The notes under the pieces: generated by a model
Database searches by the model: none
Told to the model about the DNA's origin: nothing
What the model saw: only the letters and a program-made list of their open reading frames with translations
Shown here: piece by piece, positions 25,501-40,046 of the stretch
Numbering within the stretch: position 1 is the first letter of the stretch
Layout: each line of letters opens with the position of its first letter
Made by a program: the position numbers and the translations under genes
DNA from: Rhea pennata
Taxonomy: Eukaryota; Chordata; Aves; Rheiformes; Rheidae
NCBI RefSeq assembly: GCF_028389875.1
Contig: NC_084665.1
Coordinates: forward strand, 5,953,501 to 6,017,500
Direction of reading: 5' to 3'
Length of the DNA stretch: 64,000 nt

Positions 25501-28500
25501 CCCCCCTGCCAAAAAAACCCCAATTCCTGGAAACCACAGAGAGTGAGGTAGCCTACATCTTTGTAAAGAATGACATGTCTCTTGGCATATTGATTATCAA
25601 TACTGCCACTGCAGACACAAAAACAGGTTTCAGAGAATGCCAGGACCCTTAAATAAAACACTCGCTTTTAGCAGAATTTTATTTTCTAGTTACACTTGGA
25701 ATAAAACATGCAAAAGCTCCCCTCCTGCTTTTCTCTTCTATAGATCCAAACATCAACATTAGAATTTAAAACCACCACAAAATAAGTTCCCATGAGTTTT
25801 CCTGCTCTTTTAAATGAGCTTTTCAACCAGAGACTGGCAGAAGCCTAAATATTCACTGATGGCTCGACAAAGGCGTAGAGAAGAAGCATTCACCGTCACT
25901 TCACTACATAAATATTTCCGCTTAAAAACCGGTCAACTGCTTGAATAAGAAATTGTGGCACATAAAATGATGAAAAAGTGCAGCCCATATCAATTTACTG
26001 TAGGAGTAAAATAAAAGGAAATGAGAGAGCATATGTATGAGTGTGTGTGTATGTGTACAGGCAATAACATAGTTAAAATATTCATTGCAGAAGCAAAGTC
26101 AAGTAATCTAGCATCAGGAGGTGTCAGAATTGAGGTTGCTTGTGTAAACTTCTTTTGCCCTCCCTGCACATTTCCCTTATGCTAGAGCCTCACATTTCAC
26201 AATCACATGCCATATTTTTCTACCCCAGATTATTCAGTGCTTAGGAGATGTAGCACTAGCTAAATAAAAAGTTATTTGATATTTGATCTTCATCACTCAA
26301 GAACACTGGCTGACGTCTTTCTTACTATGCATGGATCCAGTGCTTCTCTGAACACAGAGCTATTTATTTCCCGTGTGGTCACCACTGAGATGCCTATTCC
26401 TACAGAGCCTGTGTACCTTGCAAATATTAATGAATGTAACCATGTAAGTCCTTGGTGAGAAAAGGAATGATATTTGTTCTTATTTAGAAAACAAGGATGT
26501 GGCCAGAGAGATGGTCAGAAGTATCCCCTTACGATAGCACCTAATTTGGGATTATTAGAAGCTGACTCTTCAGAGGGGATTGCATCCAGTAATGCTTCCT
26601 AGTGCCTACATCTGGCCTGGCCTTACCAGGGAGGGAGGGATCAGTAACACCTTTACCTGGTGATGAGATCACCTTTTCCTCTTACGAGCTGCTACTGTTG
26701 ATGTCCATGGTTATCTCAGGCTCGGCTACATCCCGACCCTCTGGCTCCCTGGGATCTACCTGCCAATCAAATGAAACCTCTGTTACCGCAGCTGGGGCAA
26801 AAGCCGATCGCACTCGCGCTCCAGGCCCTGCTATGGTTGCCGGTTCCCTAGCAGGTGAAATTCAAAATGCAAATCACAATCCACAAAGCCATGAGTGCTT
26901 CGGGGTCAATTAGCTCTGCAGCTGCTTTGCCCCGAGTGCCTCACTGCAACATGCCTGGAAAATGTTTGCCAGCCCCCCATCACAGGCTTCCTGGGAGCAG
27001 CAGGGTAAGGTCTTTTGCTTTGGACTTTGCTTCAGCTGAACTGAATTGTCTTTAAAGAGAGTCCTGAAAGAGCTGGCTCAACTCCAAAAGCTACTGAAAG
27101 CAGGAGTCCCATTTTCTTCTGTAAACTTTGAATCATGCCCCAACATAGATCTACATTTTCCCTCTGCCATATATACATATATATATTTTTTAACTGAGGT
27201 ACAGTATAAGTTTGGTTAGCAAGGAGCAGCTTAGACTGTTCCCAAGCTAGCAGGAAACAACAGTCCCCAGACAATAACATGATGGACATATCAACATGGG
27301 GAAACGTATGGTACCAATTAAGACAGTATCAACAATTATGCAGAACACAGTTGAGTGGATTAATTTGTCGCCTGGAGTAAAGGCTGCCAGTACAAAGCTG
27401 GCTGTCAAGAGACAGGCTTTCATCTTGCATGCTGCCTTATGCCAAATGCTCTGAGGCCCACGTGCACCACAGATGATCACTGGATTTTCTTTTTCCACCA
27501 GCAATTCTGAAGCAGGGAGGAGCAATCAATCAATTTCACTACACGCCGCCTCCTTTCTTTTCTGTAAAAAAAACTTGAACAAAATCTCATTATTCCCAAA
27601 ACACTAAAACAAGAACTACAAAGTAGATGGAAAAGGATGATATTTTTCTTGCTCAGAAAGAAAGACTTTTTTTTTTTTCTGCTTAAGGGTTGATGCAGTA
27701 AAGTCAAACACTCTTTCTTTCCAGTTCCCTAAGCAGACAGAAGAGAAATGGTTAAGTAATGTGTGTGACTTTTTTCCAACTTGCTATTTTTATGCTGACC
27801 AGAAGGATACTTATGCACTCTCCTTCTCTTGCTTCCCACTCATTGTCTGCAGAGGAAGATGCAAGATGTGGTTAAAGTCTCCTGCCTTGCCAACAGGCTA
27901 GATAAAATACCTTAATTCTTCAAGGGCTGTAAGAACAGCTGACTTTCTCTAAACACTCATGTTTGCAAAATGCTACACAGGTCTATGGCTATTAAGAGTA
28001 TTTAAATAGCAAACAAAAATCTAGGACTTATAAATCATCACTTACTGCACTAACAAGCAGCAGCATTTGAATTCCTGCTAAAGCTTTGTGCCAGCTGTGC
28101 TTTGTCTCAAAATCCAATTTAAAAAATCTGCTTATGCTTGTTCCTACAATATGAATGCTGAACTACCCTTCATAAACTCTGCTGTTGCTTATGGGAGCAT
28201 ATGGCCCTACATCACACTCTCATTTCTCCATATTTAGCCTTGCTAAACAATAGTATTCCTACCTGTAACGTAAACTACCTTGAGGCTTGGGATAATGCCA
28301 TTCTGACTAGGGAAACATAACACTGCACTCCTTGATTTAGGCAGAAATCCCCTGCCCACTTCCAGTGCTGCACATGCTGATCACTGTCAATGATGGAGAA
28401 ATCCAATTTTAATATATTCTCAGTAAACACATTGTTCTCTGAGCAGCAGAGCAATGAAATCTAGCTGGAGATTTATATCCTATGTGCCTTACTCCCCCTG

Positions 28501-29962
28501 CCATCACATTTACAGAGTACTTTCAGTTTGGCAATATTCCCATCACAAAACCCACCAGCTTCTTTCTGTTTTTCTTATTTCTATTACTATTCCTTGGGCA
28601 AGAGAGCTAGAAGCTGCAGGGCTGCAGAAATGGGCATGTGCTGGCTAGCGAACTAACCCTCCCTCCTCACACCACATATGGTCCTTTCCTTAGGGATCAC
28701 ACCCATATGGGTCTCTCCTGCTCCAACAGTGATTTTCAGGGAAAAATATCTTTGAGACCTTGTCCCCTTGGCCAAATTTGATCAAGCTCGTCAACACTTT
28801 CAAAGCTTTTAAAGATGAAGGATGGATGGACAATTTAAGAGATCAAAATACACACAATTCATATCCACATTCTTATTTGCTATGTATAAGCACAAAGAAG
28901 CTTCCAGTATACTGTTCACCAGGTGTTGAGTCTGAAGTCGAAGGGTATTTCTGCCCGCTAGCAACTATTTCCTGGTATTGAACAGGTAACAGAGCACTTT
29001 ACAGGATATCGAGCCTTCAGAGAGGCATTTCCTGCTTCCCAGTGGTGTCTCACCCACTTCCCTAAGGGATGGGAATAAACCTTCCAAGTTACTTTCAACA
29101 CCTTCTGCTACCCAAACTCTAACCCCAAGGCATTGCCTGCAGACTTCTTTCTGGGCTTTTTGGCACTGCTTTTCCAAACTAGCGCTTACTTTTCTTCATC
29201 TCGAAAACCCTGTGCACAGGGTCATCTTCTTCCCTGTGCTCAGAGATATACACAGACACAGCATTCTCTGAACAAAAAGACAAAATTTTGACAGGCCCTT
29301 CCTGGAAAGTTATTCCTGCATAGAGGAATCCTTTGCCTGCTGCCAGACACAGCCATCTTCCTGGTAAGCAACAGCCAGGCTCTACCTCGGATGGGTGACT
29401 TCTACCCTGGATGAAGCGGAGAGGGAGATCTCAAAGCAAACAAATGCAGGCTCTTTCTTTGCTGGCTTCCCTTTAGGAAAGGAGCTTTCTCCAAACACGC
29501 GACAGCTTCTCCCACTCAAGCCCCCCAGCATCGCTCAGATGCCTCCCACCCTCCAACCCGTGGCCACAAGGCTCCAAAGCTGCGTTGCCACAAGAGTCCT
29601 TGTTATCTCCATTTTCCAGATGCCTCCAATGCAGCCTAAGGGGCGGAGGGAACTACCAGTATTGCCAAGGAGAAAAGTGCAATAGAGGAAAGCCCAACGA
29701 GGGAGGAAAAGTTTTATCCATTCAGACATGATCTAATGTTTCATTCTTTTTTCATTAAATTTCTAAACATCTAAACCATAAGAATGGTGAGGAAAAAAAT
29801 GTATTCCCTTTTTTTTTTCCCTGCTAGCAACTGCAATAGAAACATTCCTAAGTATTTTTTTTTTGTAGTTTTTCCTTTTCTACTATTTTCTTTTTATTTT
29901 GCTATTTTGGAGTTTTTTCAGTGTGAAAATTTTTCAGAAACAGCATGATAAGAAAAATAGCC

Positions 29963-30003
29963 ATACACACACACACAAAGAAAAAGAGAGAGAGAGAGAG
30001 AGA
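29963..30003. repeat. AC then GA microsatellite
   Basis: About seven AC units are followed, after a short A-rich spacer, by about nine AG units. Confidence 0.85.
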
Positions 30004-33000
30004 CAGAAAAAGTAACTCCAAAACTTCATTCATATTTTACACTTAGTAGCACAGAGGGAGAAAAATAGCAAGTTTATAATTCTAAAATAGCCACAAACCA
30101 CCCCCCTTAAAAAGCTTAGAAAATTTTATTTGAAAAAGTATTTCTGAAAACATGGAAAATGAGACTTCCTGAAAGACAGGTTTTGGTGAATCTTCATCTT
30201 TTCCTCAGGAAACATTTCACTGAAAGACAAAAAACACCAGCTCATTGTAACAGAAATCTGGTCATCGCCATCATCTGACCGGAGGTTAACAGGGGCACGA
30301 GGCCATACAGATTGCTTCCCTGACTACTTCGGCTAGGGAGAGAGGCTTCACGAGCCCTCATGTGCTGTGATAAGATGCAAGACAGTGTGTGGCATAACAG
30401 CAAAGATGGTTTTTCTCCACCGCTGCTGGAATCAGCATGAGCTTCCCACACTCCCATGAAGAAGCGGAAGGGCCTATGACTTCTGGGAGACTAGGAATAA
30501 GAGACAGCACAATCAGACTCCAGCCTGCTTTAAAAGAATGACTCAGCCATTCAAACATACTGAAAGGTTAAACATAGTTTAGTCATTGAAGTATTAGAAA
30601 ATTAAACATTTTCTTCACTAGGCCAGGAGAGAATGAGCTTGAGAGCAAGAGTAATCCTCCCATCAAGTTTTAGATGGCCAAGGGTACCTCCTGAAATATA
30701 CTGCCCTAGTCCGCTCCAAGAACTTCCCTAAGACAGGAGATTGCTAGACTGGCCCCTCCTGGTACCCCCTCTCGGTTTCTACGTTCAGGCGGTGTGATAG
30801 AAGGTTTCTACAGAAGGCCAAGAACATCTGCTGGTTCAAACATATCCCCTTGATGAGCAATTGGACTAAAAGGATTTCCTTAAAACAGCACAACTGCCTT
30901 TTCTTCCCCAAAGACATGGAAGCTCACAGGAGGAAATGCAAAGCATGCTGCAGCTGAGGAAGCAACTTTCCAGCTACAACTGGCTAAAAGGAAGCAAACT
31001 CTCCACACACAAGTCTTCCTGGCTACCATATAGGAGCAAACCCAGCCTGAGTCCTGAGATCAGTTATTGCCCATGTCCTCCTCTCCAGCAGCACGCCTCA
31101 CACTGTGCTTCCCAAGTCAAAATCTGCAAATACATGGCGCTCTCTAGTGTCTCTGCTCTGCTTGGGAAAAATACAAGTATCCTAAGGCACTGACACCAAT
31201 CCAGAGAGCGTGGCATAAACACCCAGGTAGAAAGATGTCCAAGACCTCCTATTAATTACGAAGAGTTTGTTAGTTTATCTATTTGAGCCAACCTTCCAGT
31301 GGAACCTGCAAAAGAGCTTTTTGCAGCTCATCCTGTCCCACTGTGGCCTCCATCAGCATTGCAATATCATCCAAAGAGGCCATTTAAATATAAACTGTTT
31401 TTTAAGCCATGCTCTTGATAGAGAGAACTATGCCAGGAAAGTTTCTGATCCTGGATTAGGTCCCTCCTATCAACCCCCAGACTGGCTGTTGGCAATGTGG
31501 CCATGGCAGTTTGAGTTGTAATTTCAGAGGTGCCAGCTCACAGGAGAAATCCCACAGAGGAGCTGGCCCAGAGATAGCAAAGGCCCTCAGGGAGGGCTCA
31601 GCAGGCCAGGGCATGAGCAGTATAAGGACAGGAGCGGGGTAGAGTGAGCGGTCATTCATGAACAGCAGGTGCATTAGCCATGCAGAACATCTAAATCTAG
31701 GCCAGCCAACACTGATGGGAGCAGCCCTCCCTAATGGAAATACTAGTCATTCCCTTTGGTCTTGCCTCTTCCCATCATTGCTCCATTAGGGTGATGAGGC
31801 AAAGGCAGAACGCATTTCTGGCTCTTGAAGATCTTCTAGCTCCTGGCACAATCCAAAATGGTTGGCACAAACTGGCAACTGCTTTAATTTGCTTTGAAAT
31901 GGCTAACTGGTCCCTTTATTACATTTTCCTACTCCATTACAGAGCCTCTCTTTCTCCTGTGCTTCTCTGAGGCTGACAGTTCATGACAGAAATACAGCAC
32001 ATCTCATAGCCTCTTAGCCTCAGGTCCAGCTGTATTTGCCTAAATGACAAGATCAATGTGGCAATCTGCTGCAAAATGTACAAGATTTCTACTCTCTCCC
32101 TCTTTCTTTCTCTCTCTTTTAATATACATTTCACATTAAATCAACATCTAAAGGGAGGAGGCTCTTCTAGCGCCTAGGAGAACATATTTTTCTTTGAGCT
32201 TGCAAGGCTGACTGGTGACAGGGGAAATATGCTTGCACCATGTAATTGATTTGATGTATGCCATGTTTCGGTGGGATAAACACCACCCCCCAGACTCCTT
32301 GCATTCCAGCATCTCCAGCCTAAGCTCCTTGTTAAAGCATGCTGGGAGTCCATCAAAGACACTGACTAGTTCTGACGTGAAGATAAATGCTCTTATCTTC
32401 GGCTTCCAACATTGCTTCTCTCAATAAGCACCCTGACAGTTTTCACTATTTAAACAGCTCTTCAGCTGGCAACAGGAACATGGAGAAACTGCTTTAGCCC
32501 ATCTTATTTCAGTAAACTTCTCTGCCAGGAGAATAACCTGGGCTTGTCACTAAACCAGATAAGCTCCACTGGGCCACCCTGCCACAATGCACAGGGGACA
32601 AGTTAAGGCCCCATCCAGGCAACACACTTATGAATAAACCTGCAGCTTAACATTTATCCATTGCTTTATGGACTTTGTCCCAGGGGACATGCACCTCCAG
32701 AACCTCTAATATGCCAGCAAAACTACACATACAAGTGGTATCGTGCTGCTGAGGAACTTTATTATTTTACAGCAAGGCAAACTAAGATAAAAGTATTTTT
32801 CAGAAGGCCAGTGTAAGAACCAGAAAAAAAGCTCGGTCCTCCAAGTCCTCAGCCTCTTGTTGTAGCAAGCTAAGCATCAGCTCAGCTTCTCACCTGCCTG
32901 CCCCACATATCAGAGTGAAAATACTGCTTTGTGCTTTTCATCTCCCCACTCCTGGAAAGCTGGCTACAAATCACTACCCTGACCATAAAGGGTCCACTGG

Positions 33001-34756
33001 AACCCGGGGAAAGCCCTGCTGATTTGAACAGATCTAGGATTTCACTCTCTGCCTCTCTATAATGAGATTAAATAAATATTCTCCTGCAAGAAAAGTGCTA
33101 CACATGCGTGCCTGTGTTCAATGGGATCTATAAAGTAAAAATACAGAAAAGTTGCAATAATTTGCAGCTGTATGGCAGGGATTGTTTTCGGCCAAGAAGG
33201 TATCCATTTCAGGCAATGTAAATCCAGGCCACGTGTTTCCAATACAATGGGACAAACTTTGACAGGAAAAATGAAAAACAGATTGAAGAAGAGTATCCAG
33301 GGTAATAAAATGCTAGAAGGAAATAACATGAAATATCTTAAGTATATCAGGAAGAAGATACCTATGGAGAAAGAGTGTGTCCTGAAAGTCCCAGCAAGCA
33401 GAGGGCACAACCAAATAGGTAGATGGCAACCAAGGCAAACAATTTCTTTCCAACCAGTCTTCACCACAGAGTATGACTGGGGTTAGGATAAGGAAGGAAA
33501 AATAGCTATTCTAGAGGTCACTGTCTATGCTGAGACACTAGCAGACATGCAGGAATAAAATAAATTTATAAAAGAAGCACTGGAAAAACTCAAGATACCC
33601 CACTGAAATGAATCAGCTGAATTGACAACAGCTTTCTAAACACAGTGAGCAAAAAAATAACTCAGCTACTGATAATAACATTGAATTCATCTTTAAACAG
33701 CTGCCACTGCAGAGGGACCCAAGCTACACTCTTCTTTTAAAGGATGACCAAGATCATTGTGGGATGAGTCCAAGAATTATAAAATGCCAAAGTTAGGAAA
33801 AAGAGCTGAGAAAAAGAATCACACAGAATAAAATGAAAACCCCTCAGGCCAAAGCCAGAAGATTTCTGAAGTCACTGAAGTTACTCAGAATTTCTAGTGG
33901 AGGAAACTAGCTGTGATTCTAGCCACAACAAAGAGCTTGTGAACTCTGGCAATGAAATATTCAGCTGTACAGATCAGCAAGTCTACATTTATATCATCAG
34001 AGTACCCAGTTTCCTGAGTGAGAAAGTGGTGGGAGTCAAAATTGTTTTGGGATTGTCAAAAATACACAGTATTTTAGAATAATTCATATAAAAAGTTCGG
34101 GACAGGAGATCAACTCTGTTCTATTGGACTCAGTTGAAAAATCACCTTGACTATTTGCATATGCTCATACTCCAGGATGAAAAGTCCAACTTACTATAAA
34201 TACAGTCTCATTTCTTTTCTACTCTGCAAGATGCTAATCACAAAACAATCCAAGTTTAATCACGTTTGTGGATACTTGTATGCTTTTGGTCCTACATGCT
34301 AATCTCTACACTACACTGCCTCAGCAGTGTGAATACCCTTTGGATCTACTGGTAACACTGACTAGCATCTCAAGTCATGCGGAATAGACATAAGAGTAGC
34401 TGTAGTTGGTGGCTAAAGCCAAACTCAACTTCCAGCTCTATAAACTGAGAGCTCTTACTGGAGGAAGATAAAGGATATATCCAAAAAAAGCAAACAGCAA
34501 AGCATGCTATACAAACCAGCTGTAAGAAACCAGCCAAAATTCTGTCTCCTACCAGCCAAAATTCTCTTGCTTTCTACAGGAACAGAATTTCATCTTCTCC
34601 GCCTCCCAGAGATACCTGGAAAGCAAGACAAGATACAGATGTTTCACAGATGTTACATAGATCAGTCCTGATTTTTAGAGATATCCTGATACATCAGGGA
34701 TTATCAGCTCCAAATGCTATTTAAGGAACTGTATTTCTATTCAATCTAATAGAATT

Positions 34757-35902
34757 AGGGGAGAGCAGTGGACGTTGTGTACCTTGATTTCAGCAAGGCT
34801 TTTGACACAAGTCAAAAGTTAGACGATGTAGATGAGTGGACAGTGAGGTGGACTGAGAACCGGCCGAAAGGCAGAGCTCAGAGGGTCGTCATCAGTGGCG
34901 TGGAGTCTAGTTGGAGGCCTGTGGCTAGTGGTGTCCCCCGGGGCTCAGTGCTGGGTCCCATCCTGTTCAATTTATTTATCAATGACCTGGATGAGGGGAC
35001 AGAGTGCCTCCTCAGCAAGTCTGCTGATGATACCAAGCTGGGAGGACTGGCTGATACACCCGAGGGCTGTGCTGCCATTCAGAGAGACCTGGACAGGCTG
35101 GAGAGCTGGGCAGAGAGGAACCTCATGAGCTTCAACAAGGGCAAGTGCAGAGTCCTGCACCTAGGGAAAAATAACCCTAGGCACCAGGACAAGCTGGGGG
35201 CTGACCTGCTGGAGAGCAACTCTGCAGAGAAAGACCTGGGAGTGCTGGTGGATGACAGGTTGACCATGAGCCAGCAATGTGCCCTTGTAGCCAAGAAAGC
35301 GGATGGTCTCCTGGGGTGCATTAGGAAGAGTGTTGCCAGCAGGTGGAGGGAGGTGATCCTGCGCCTCTCCTCAGCCCTGGGGAGGCCTCATCTCGAGTCC
35401 TGCGTCCAGTTCTGGGCTCCCCAGTACAAGAGAGACATGGAGCTACTGGAGAGAGTGCAGCATAGGGCTAGGAAGATGATCAGAGGGCTGGAGCACCTGC
35501 CCTCTGAGGAACGGCTGCGAGAGCTGGGCCTCTTCAGCCCAGGGGAGAGAAGACTGAGGGGGGATCTGATCAGTGTGTACAAGTACCTGAAGGGAGGGTG
35601 TCAAGGGGACGGGGACAAACTCTTTTCAGTTGTCCCGTGTGACAGGACAAGAGGCAATGGGCAGAAATTGAAGCACAGGAAGTTCTGCCTGACTGTGAGG
35701 GGGAATTTCTTCACTGTGAGAGTGACAGAGCACCGGAACAGGCTGCCCAGAGAGGTTGTGGAGTGTCCTCTGGAGATATTCAAGGCCTGCCTGGATGCAA
35801 CCCTGTCTGACATGCTCTAGGTGACCCTGCTTGAGCAGGGGGGTTGGACTAGATGATCTCCAGAGGCCCCTTCCAACCTTGCTGATTCTATGATTCTATG
35901 AA
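34757..35902 (+). mobile_element. 5'-truncated CR1 LINE retrotransposon, well preserved
   Basis: CR1 is the dominant non-LTR retrotransposon of birds. This copy begins inside the reverse-transcriptase region (about GGGGAGAGCAGTGGACGTTG) and runs through the ORF2 stop at 35818-35820. The short 3' UTR contains the diagnostic TTGGACTAGATGATCTCCAG, followed by CTTCCAACCTT, and ends in two copies of an ATTCTATG-type unit (35884-35901), as expected for CR1, which has no poly-A tail. The promoter, ORF1 and the endonuclease part are missing, as is usual after incomplete reverse transcription. Compared with the relics at 20.8 kb and 40.2 kb it is far less diverged, which suggests a more recent insertion. 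It cannot be autonomous. Confidence 0.97.
34768..35820 (+). pseudogene. CR1 ORF2 fragment: reverse transcriptase, C-terminal 350 codons
   Basis: An uninterrupted 350-codon frame ends at the natural ORF2 stop. Visible RT landmarks are motif A with YLDFSKAFD (residues 5-13, containing a catalytic Asp), motif B with [11 protein letters not shown] (54-64) and motif C region SADD (85-88), where CR1 elements usually have FADD. The Phe to Ser change, and a region after motif A that looks a few residues shorter than typical CR1 (FDT followed directly by SQKL), suggest the enzyme would be impaired. The rest is the CR1-typical C-terminal thumb and connection, including [25 protein letters not shown] and [12 protein letters not shown]. 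The methionine is internal to ORF2 and not a true start. It is annotated as a pseudogene because the 5' portion is absent. Confidence 0.93.
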
Positions 35903-38363
35903 TAGCTGCAGAGAGGAGACTTCAGTTTTAAATTCTGATTTTGTCACACAAATCAAAAAAGAAGAGCATTACTCAATCCTCACCACATTCTGCAATTAGG
36001 ACTATAAAGAACTATATCAGAATTAGAAGCTACAGGACTCATCTTTACGCTGGTATAAGCTAGCATCATTCCTTTTCCATTTAGGAAGCTGTGCCAATTT
36101 GCATCAGGTGAGAGTTTAGAAAATACTAGGTTCTCCTATGGCACTAACAACGTCCTCTGTGTGGGGAGACTGTTAAGGTGGAGCTGTAGGACCAGATGGG
36201 AAAACTGACTTGCCCATGCACGTTTGTCTCAGAATACAGATCATTCTGAGGCACTCTGTTGAAAAGAGTGATGTTCAGAACGACTGCCTCTAGCAGGGTT
36301 TGTACAATGTGGAGCACGAGCAATGGAGATATGCACCACATTTATTACTTTTCTCTCGAGACTGCAGACATTTCACTCTGTCTGTAGATACAGTGGAAAC
36401 ACTGACCAGAACAATTTTTCTGGTTCCAATCTTAGAAAAACAAGACTGCTAAATATTTTCTGCTTAATGCAGGCACTGTTTAATAGTCAACTTGTATCTC
36501 CATCTCTCCTCTTTCAAGATCAGAGAGAGAAGTTTACCAACTTTCTCATGGAACAAAATTTCAAGCAACCGTCTTCTCTCTTACTTTAAACCTCACATTG
36601 ATCAGATTTCATGTTTCATGCCACCAACACTTAATATTTTCCAGAAAGCTTCCATGGGGCTATGACGAATTATCAGCTGAGAACGAACCCCATCCAAAAA
36701 CCAAAAATGCAACCATTGTTTTTAATTCTTGGTTTCTCATTGTCGTGTTTAAGAAATCCTCACCACTTCTGCAAAGCACAGAGGAAGTATCATTGGAAAG
36801 TGGTTTAACTGTGTTGCTATGGACACATTGCTATGGCGTGAATTTTTGCAAATCCATGCCTGGACAAACAGAGAAGCTGAAGTGAGCAGGATTAGCTGCA
36901 TTGAAGCTTTTTGCAGGTGTCAGGTCAATACTGCTTCTCTGTGTGTGTCTCATTGTGCTCTCTAATGCCAGCATCCATAAGTAGCATAGCGAACTAGAAC
37001 TGTGCTCCCTGGTGTGACACAAAGAAGGAAGGGCTAGGGTTTGATTCGACATGATCTACTACAGTTCAAGGACACTCTGTCCACATAACACTTACCAGCA
37101 AGGTAGCTTACACCAGTTGTTGGTCATACATGCATACACAGCGCACTAGCTACTGGAAGACCCTTGCCCTCCTCTCACAAGAAGGTACTATCCATAACAC
37201 CCCTATATGATTTCAGCCTTGGTCCCACCAGGAAGAAATCCACTCCAAGCTTGCCAGTGGTGTGCATATGGTGCTGCTGCAAAAGCCCAAGGATTTATGC
37301 CAGGCAAAGAACCCCTTCAGCACACTAAGTTGCTCATGTAAGGACATACCATGAGCAGCGCTGCCTGCAGTGCCACAGTGAGCACTGCGTCCTTGTGCTA
37401 TCTCATGCATCTCTGCAAGCAACCATGGAGCTATGCCTGCATGGCATTAGAAGCATTAGTCTCTTCCCTACTTAATTATAACCCATTGCCATAAGGGACA
37501 ACATGGAATTGCGTTTGTGATCAATGATTTCTAAAGTCAGCAGTGATTTTTAGGTGCCTCAGTGCCTTGGTAAATCTCAAGAATAAGCTCAGCTTCAAGA
37601 GCTGCAGGCAGCATGAAAATCATCTCTCCTTAATGTGTCTCCAGTTGGAAGACCCAAAGCACCTGGATCACTAGGCCCTTTCCAAATGTTGGGCCTATAT
37701 TTGCCTGTGCCACAGAATATTGCCATTTGGAGAAAGGAATATGTGAAATTAATCAACTCCAAAACCAAAATATCAACTTACACTTTCAAACTTAAGTTTA
37801 CTTAAATATCATGAAATTTCTGATGAAAATTCAGGGTTAGGTAGCAAAGGATTTTTTTTAAAATGACAATTTCTCTTAAGTGAGCTAGAGTAGAGAAGTG
37901 CTTATGCAGAGGAATAAAAGAGGAGGGAGGGAAACTCTAATCTAGCAAACAAATCTGATGAAAAATTCTACTTCAACCAAAAGCTGCATCTTGACATCTT
38001 TTTTGATGCTTTGATGCCTCATCCTTTCACTGTTGCTGAGCTTTGCTCTACGTTGCCTAGTCTCTGATCCTGCCAAGGCCAAAGGAGGCCTATCAGGGCT
38101 CAAAGAGAGCAGGATGAAGCCTTTGCTGCTAGCCAGTCACTTGTAGTCATTATCTGTTCTGTAGCGTTCCTATAGGAAAAGTATTTCTTAGCGTAGACTC
38201 AGCAAAGCTCTTAAGCATGCTGAACACACTGAACCCATTCAAATCAAGACTGGACAAGAAGCATGCTCTCATTACATCAGGAGTTACAAAACCCACTGAA
38301 GAAGTGCCTAGGAAAGTTCTATGGCTTGTTTCGTGTGCAATATTCAGACTCTTCCTTGCTTGA

Positions 38364-38394
38364 AAACAAACAAACAAACAAACAAACAAACAAA
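38364..38394. repeat. CAAA tetranucleotide microsatellite
   Basis: About seven and a half perfect ACAA/CAAA units. Confidence 0.9.
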
Positions 38395-40046
38395 GCCATG
38401 CTTAATTCACACTGAGCAACATGCTTAGTGCTGTCTGGACCTTGATTAAGCTCAGCACTGAAAATATGTCCACACTAACTGTCTATTCTCAGCAAAAATA
38501 AAAAGCTGTAATTCCTTGGTGCTGGTCTATTATCTATTGCATTGAAAATGCTAATTGATGAGCTTTCTCCCCCAAATAATGTGACACTCTGTAGTTTAGC
38601 TTAACATGGCACCTTTCCTTCTTGCTGCTTTGAAACACATACAGCAACAAGCTGCTTTAAAATACTTGTCTAGCAAAATTTCACTCCTGTAGAGTAAAGG
38701 AACATTGAGAACAAAATGAAAATACCAGAAAGTTAAGTCATTCAGTCAACTGACTCCACCTTTCTCCATGATGAGATTTTTGAATGTAATGTCTAGAATA
38801 AAGTGCTGTCGGTCCAGACTTGGAGGCTGAAATTCTCTGGCCTGGCAGTGCAGAGTGCTTCCTAGGAGTGCGACAGCTTTAAGCCAGCTTTGTGCACCCC
38901 TGATCTACAGCTGCCAGATATTAGGCTCAACTACTTGTGCAAGGTGGAGCAATCTGTAAGTTCTATTATGCCATGTAGAAGATGCTGCCAACAGACATTC
39001 CTGCAAGCACAGGTCAGTGGGACTCAGGAGTAACTTCAACACATCACCTTCTGCCCATACAGACTGCTGAGAAAGGACTGTCTAGCAATATTTTCAGCCA
39101 CTGTTAAACCAAGACTCCTCAAAACAAGGACAAATGCCAAGTTGGAGGCACTGACAGCTTTAAGATTGATTTGCAAATTCAAGCAGCTAAGCTGGAACTG
39201 ATGTTAAAGGCCCTCAGCATCTGACAATTGAAACTTGTGTGATAAGCACTCTTCATAATGACTGCTTGAATTGACCTCCAGGATTCTTTAGTCTTACAGC
39301 TTAGTAGAAAAATCATCTCCTTTCTACCATTACCCTCTCAGAAATCCACTTTCAGCACAGGAGCAGCCACTGACTCATACTCCCTCTGCCTCAAGTAGCT
39401 GCTTGCCTTTTTATAAACAAATTCACCTGCAGCAACAATAAAGGCATAACAAGTCTCCAAGGGAACTTTGTTACACATGCACATGATACATGCTGGTGTG
39501 TTTTAGGAAAGTGATACAGAGTTTGGAACTTAGAGAACAATAAAATGAGAAGAATTAACTCCTGATCTAATTCTTCAAAGCAAAGACCACTCAGAACTGT
39601 GAATAGACTCCAACCCTAAAGGAATTTCCTTCCGTTCTGTATTTGGCATCGAGTTCTTTCTGATTTCTGCACTCGGGCATATTTTCCTTCAGGGAAAATA
39701 CATTACAATTAGAACACTGCCCACAATTTCATAATATATATTTATGAAGTTAATCATACTTGTGTCTCTCAAAGCATCTGCTAATCTGGGCTAGTAAATT
39801 CCTAATTATCCTTGCAGGACAGCAATATCAGTATTGAGTCCTAGTGCAGTGGGTTGCCAAGTTTAATGTTCAAGGAAAGAACAGATAATACTGTTCCTTA
39901 GGGATGATCAGTGAGGGCTGTCTGATACTGCAGTGGGTAATTTGCAACGTACACCAAAACACCTCCAGCTTATTCATCTTCTTCTAAATCTTTTTCCTTC
40001 TCTGCCTATAAGATGACTTCCTCTCAAGCAAATTAGAGGAGACATA

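Larger units (their letters stand above)
21056..34756. other. Gene-poor non-coding stretch, central part
   Basis: No gene is recognised. Contents are an A-rich run with TAAAA units (22066-22090), an A21 run (22526-22546), a near-tandem 12-mer AAGGCATCATGA (24009-24020 and 24026-24037), a TA-rich run near 27168-27190, an AC and GA microsatellite (29963-30003), and a 15-bp direct repeat ACCAGCCAAAATTCT at 34529-34543 and 34551-34565. AT-rich stretches such as 21960-22210 could be conserved regulatory DNA, but this cannot be judged without comparison. Confidence 0.6.
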
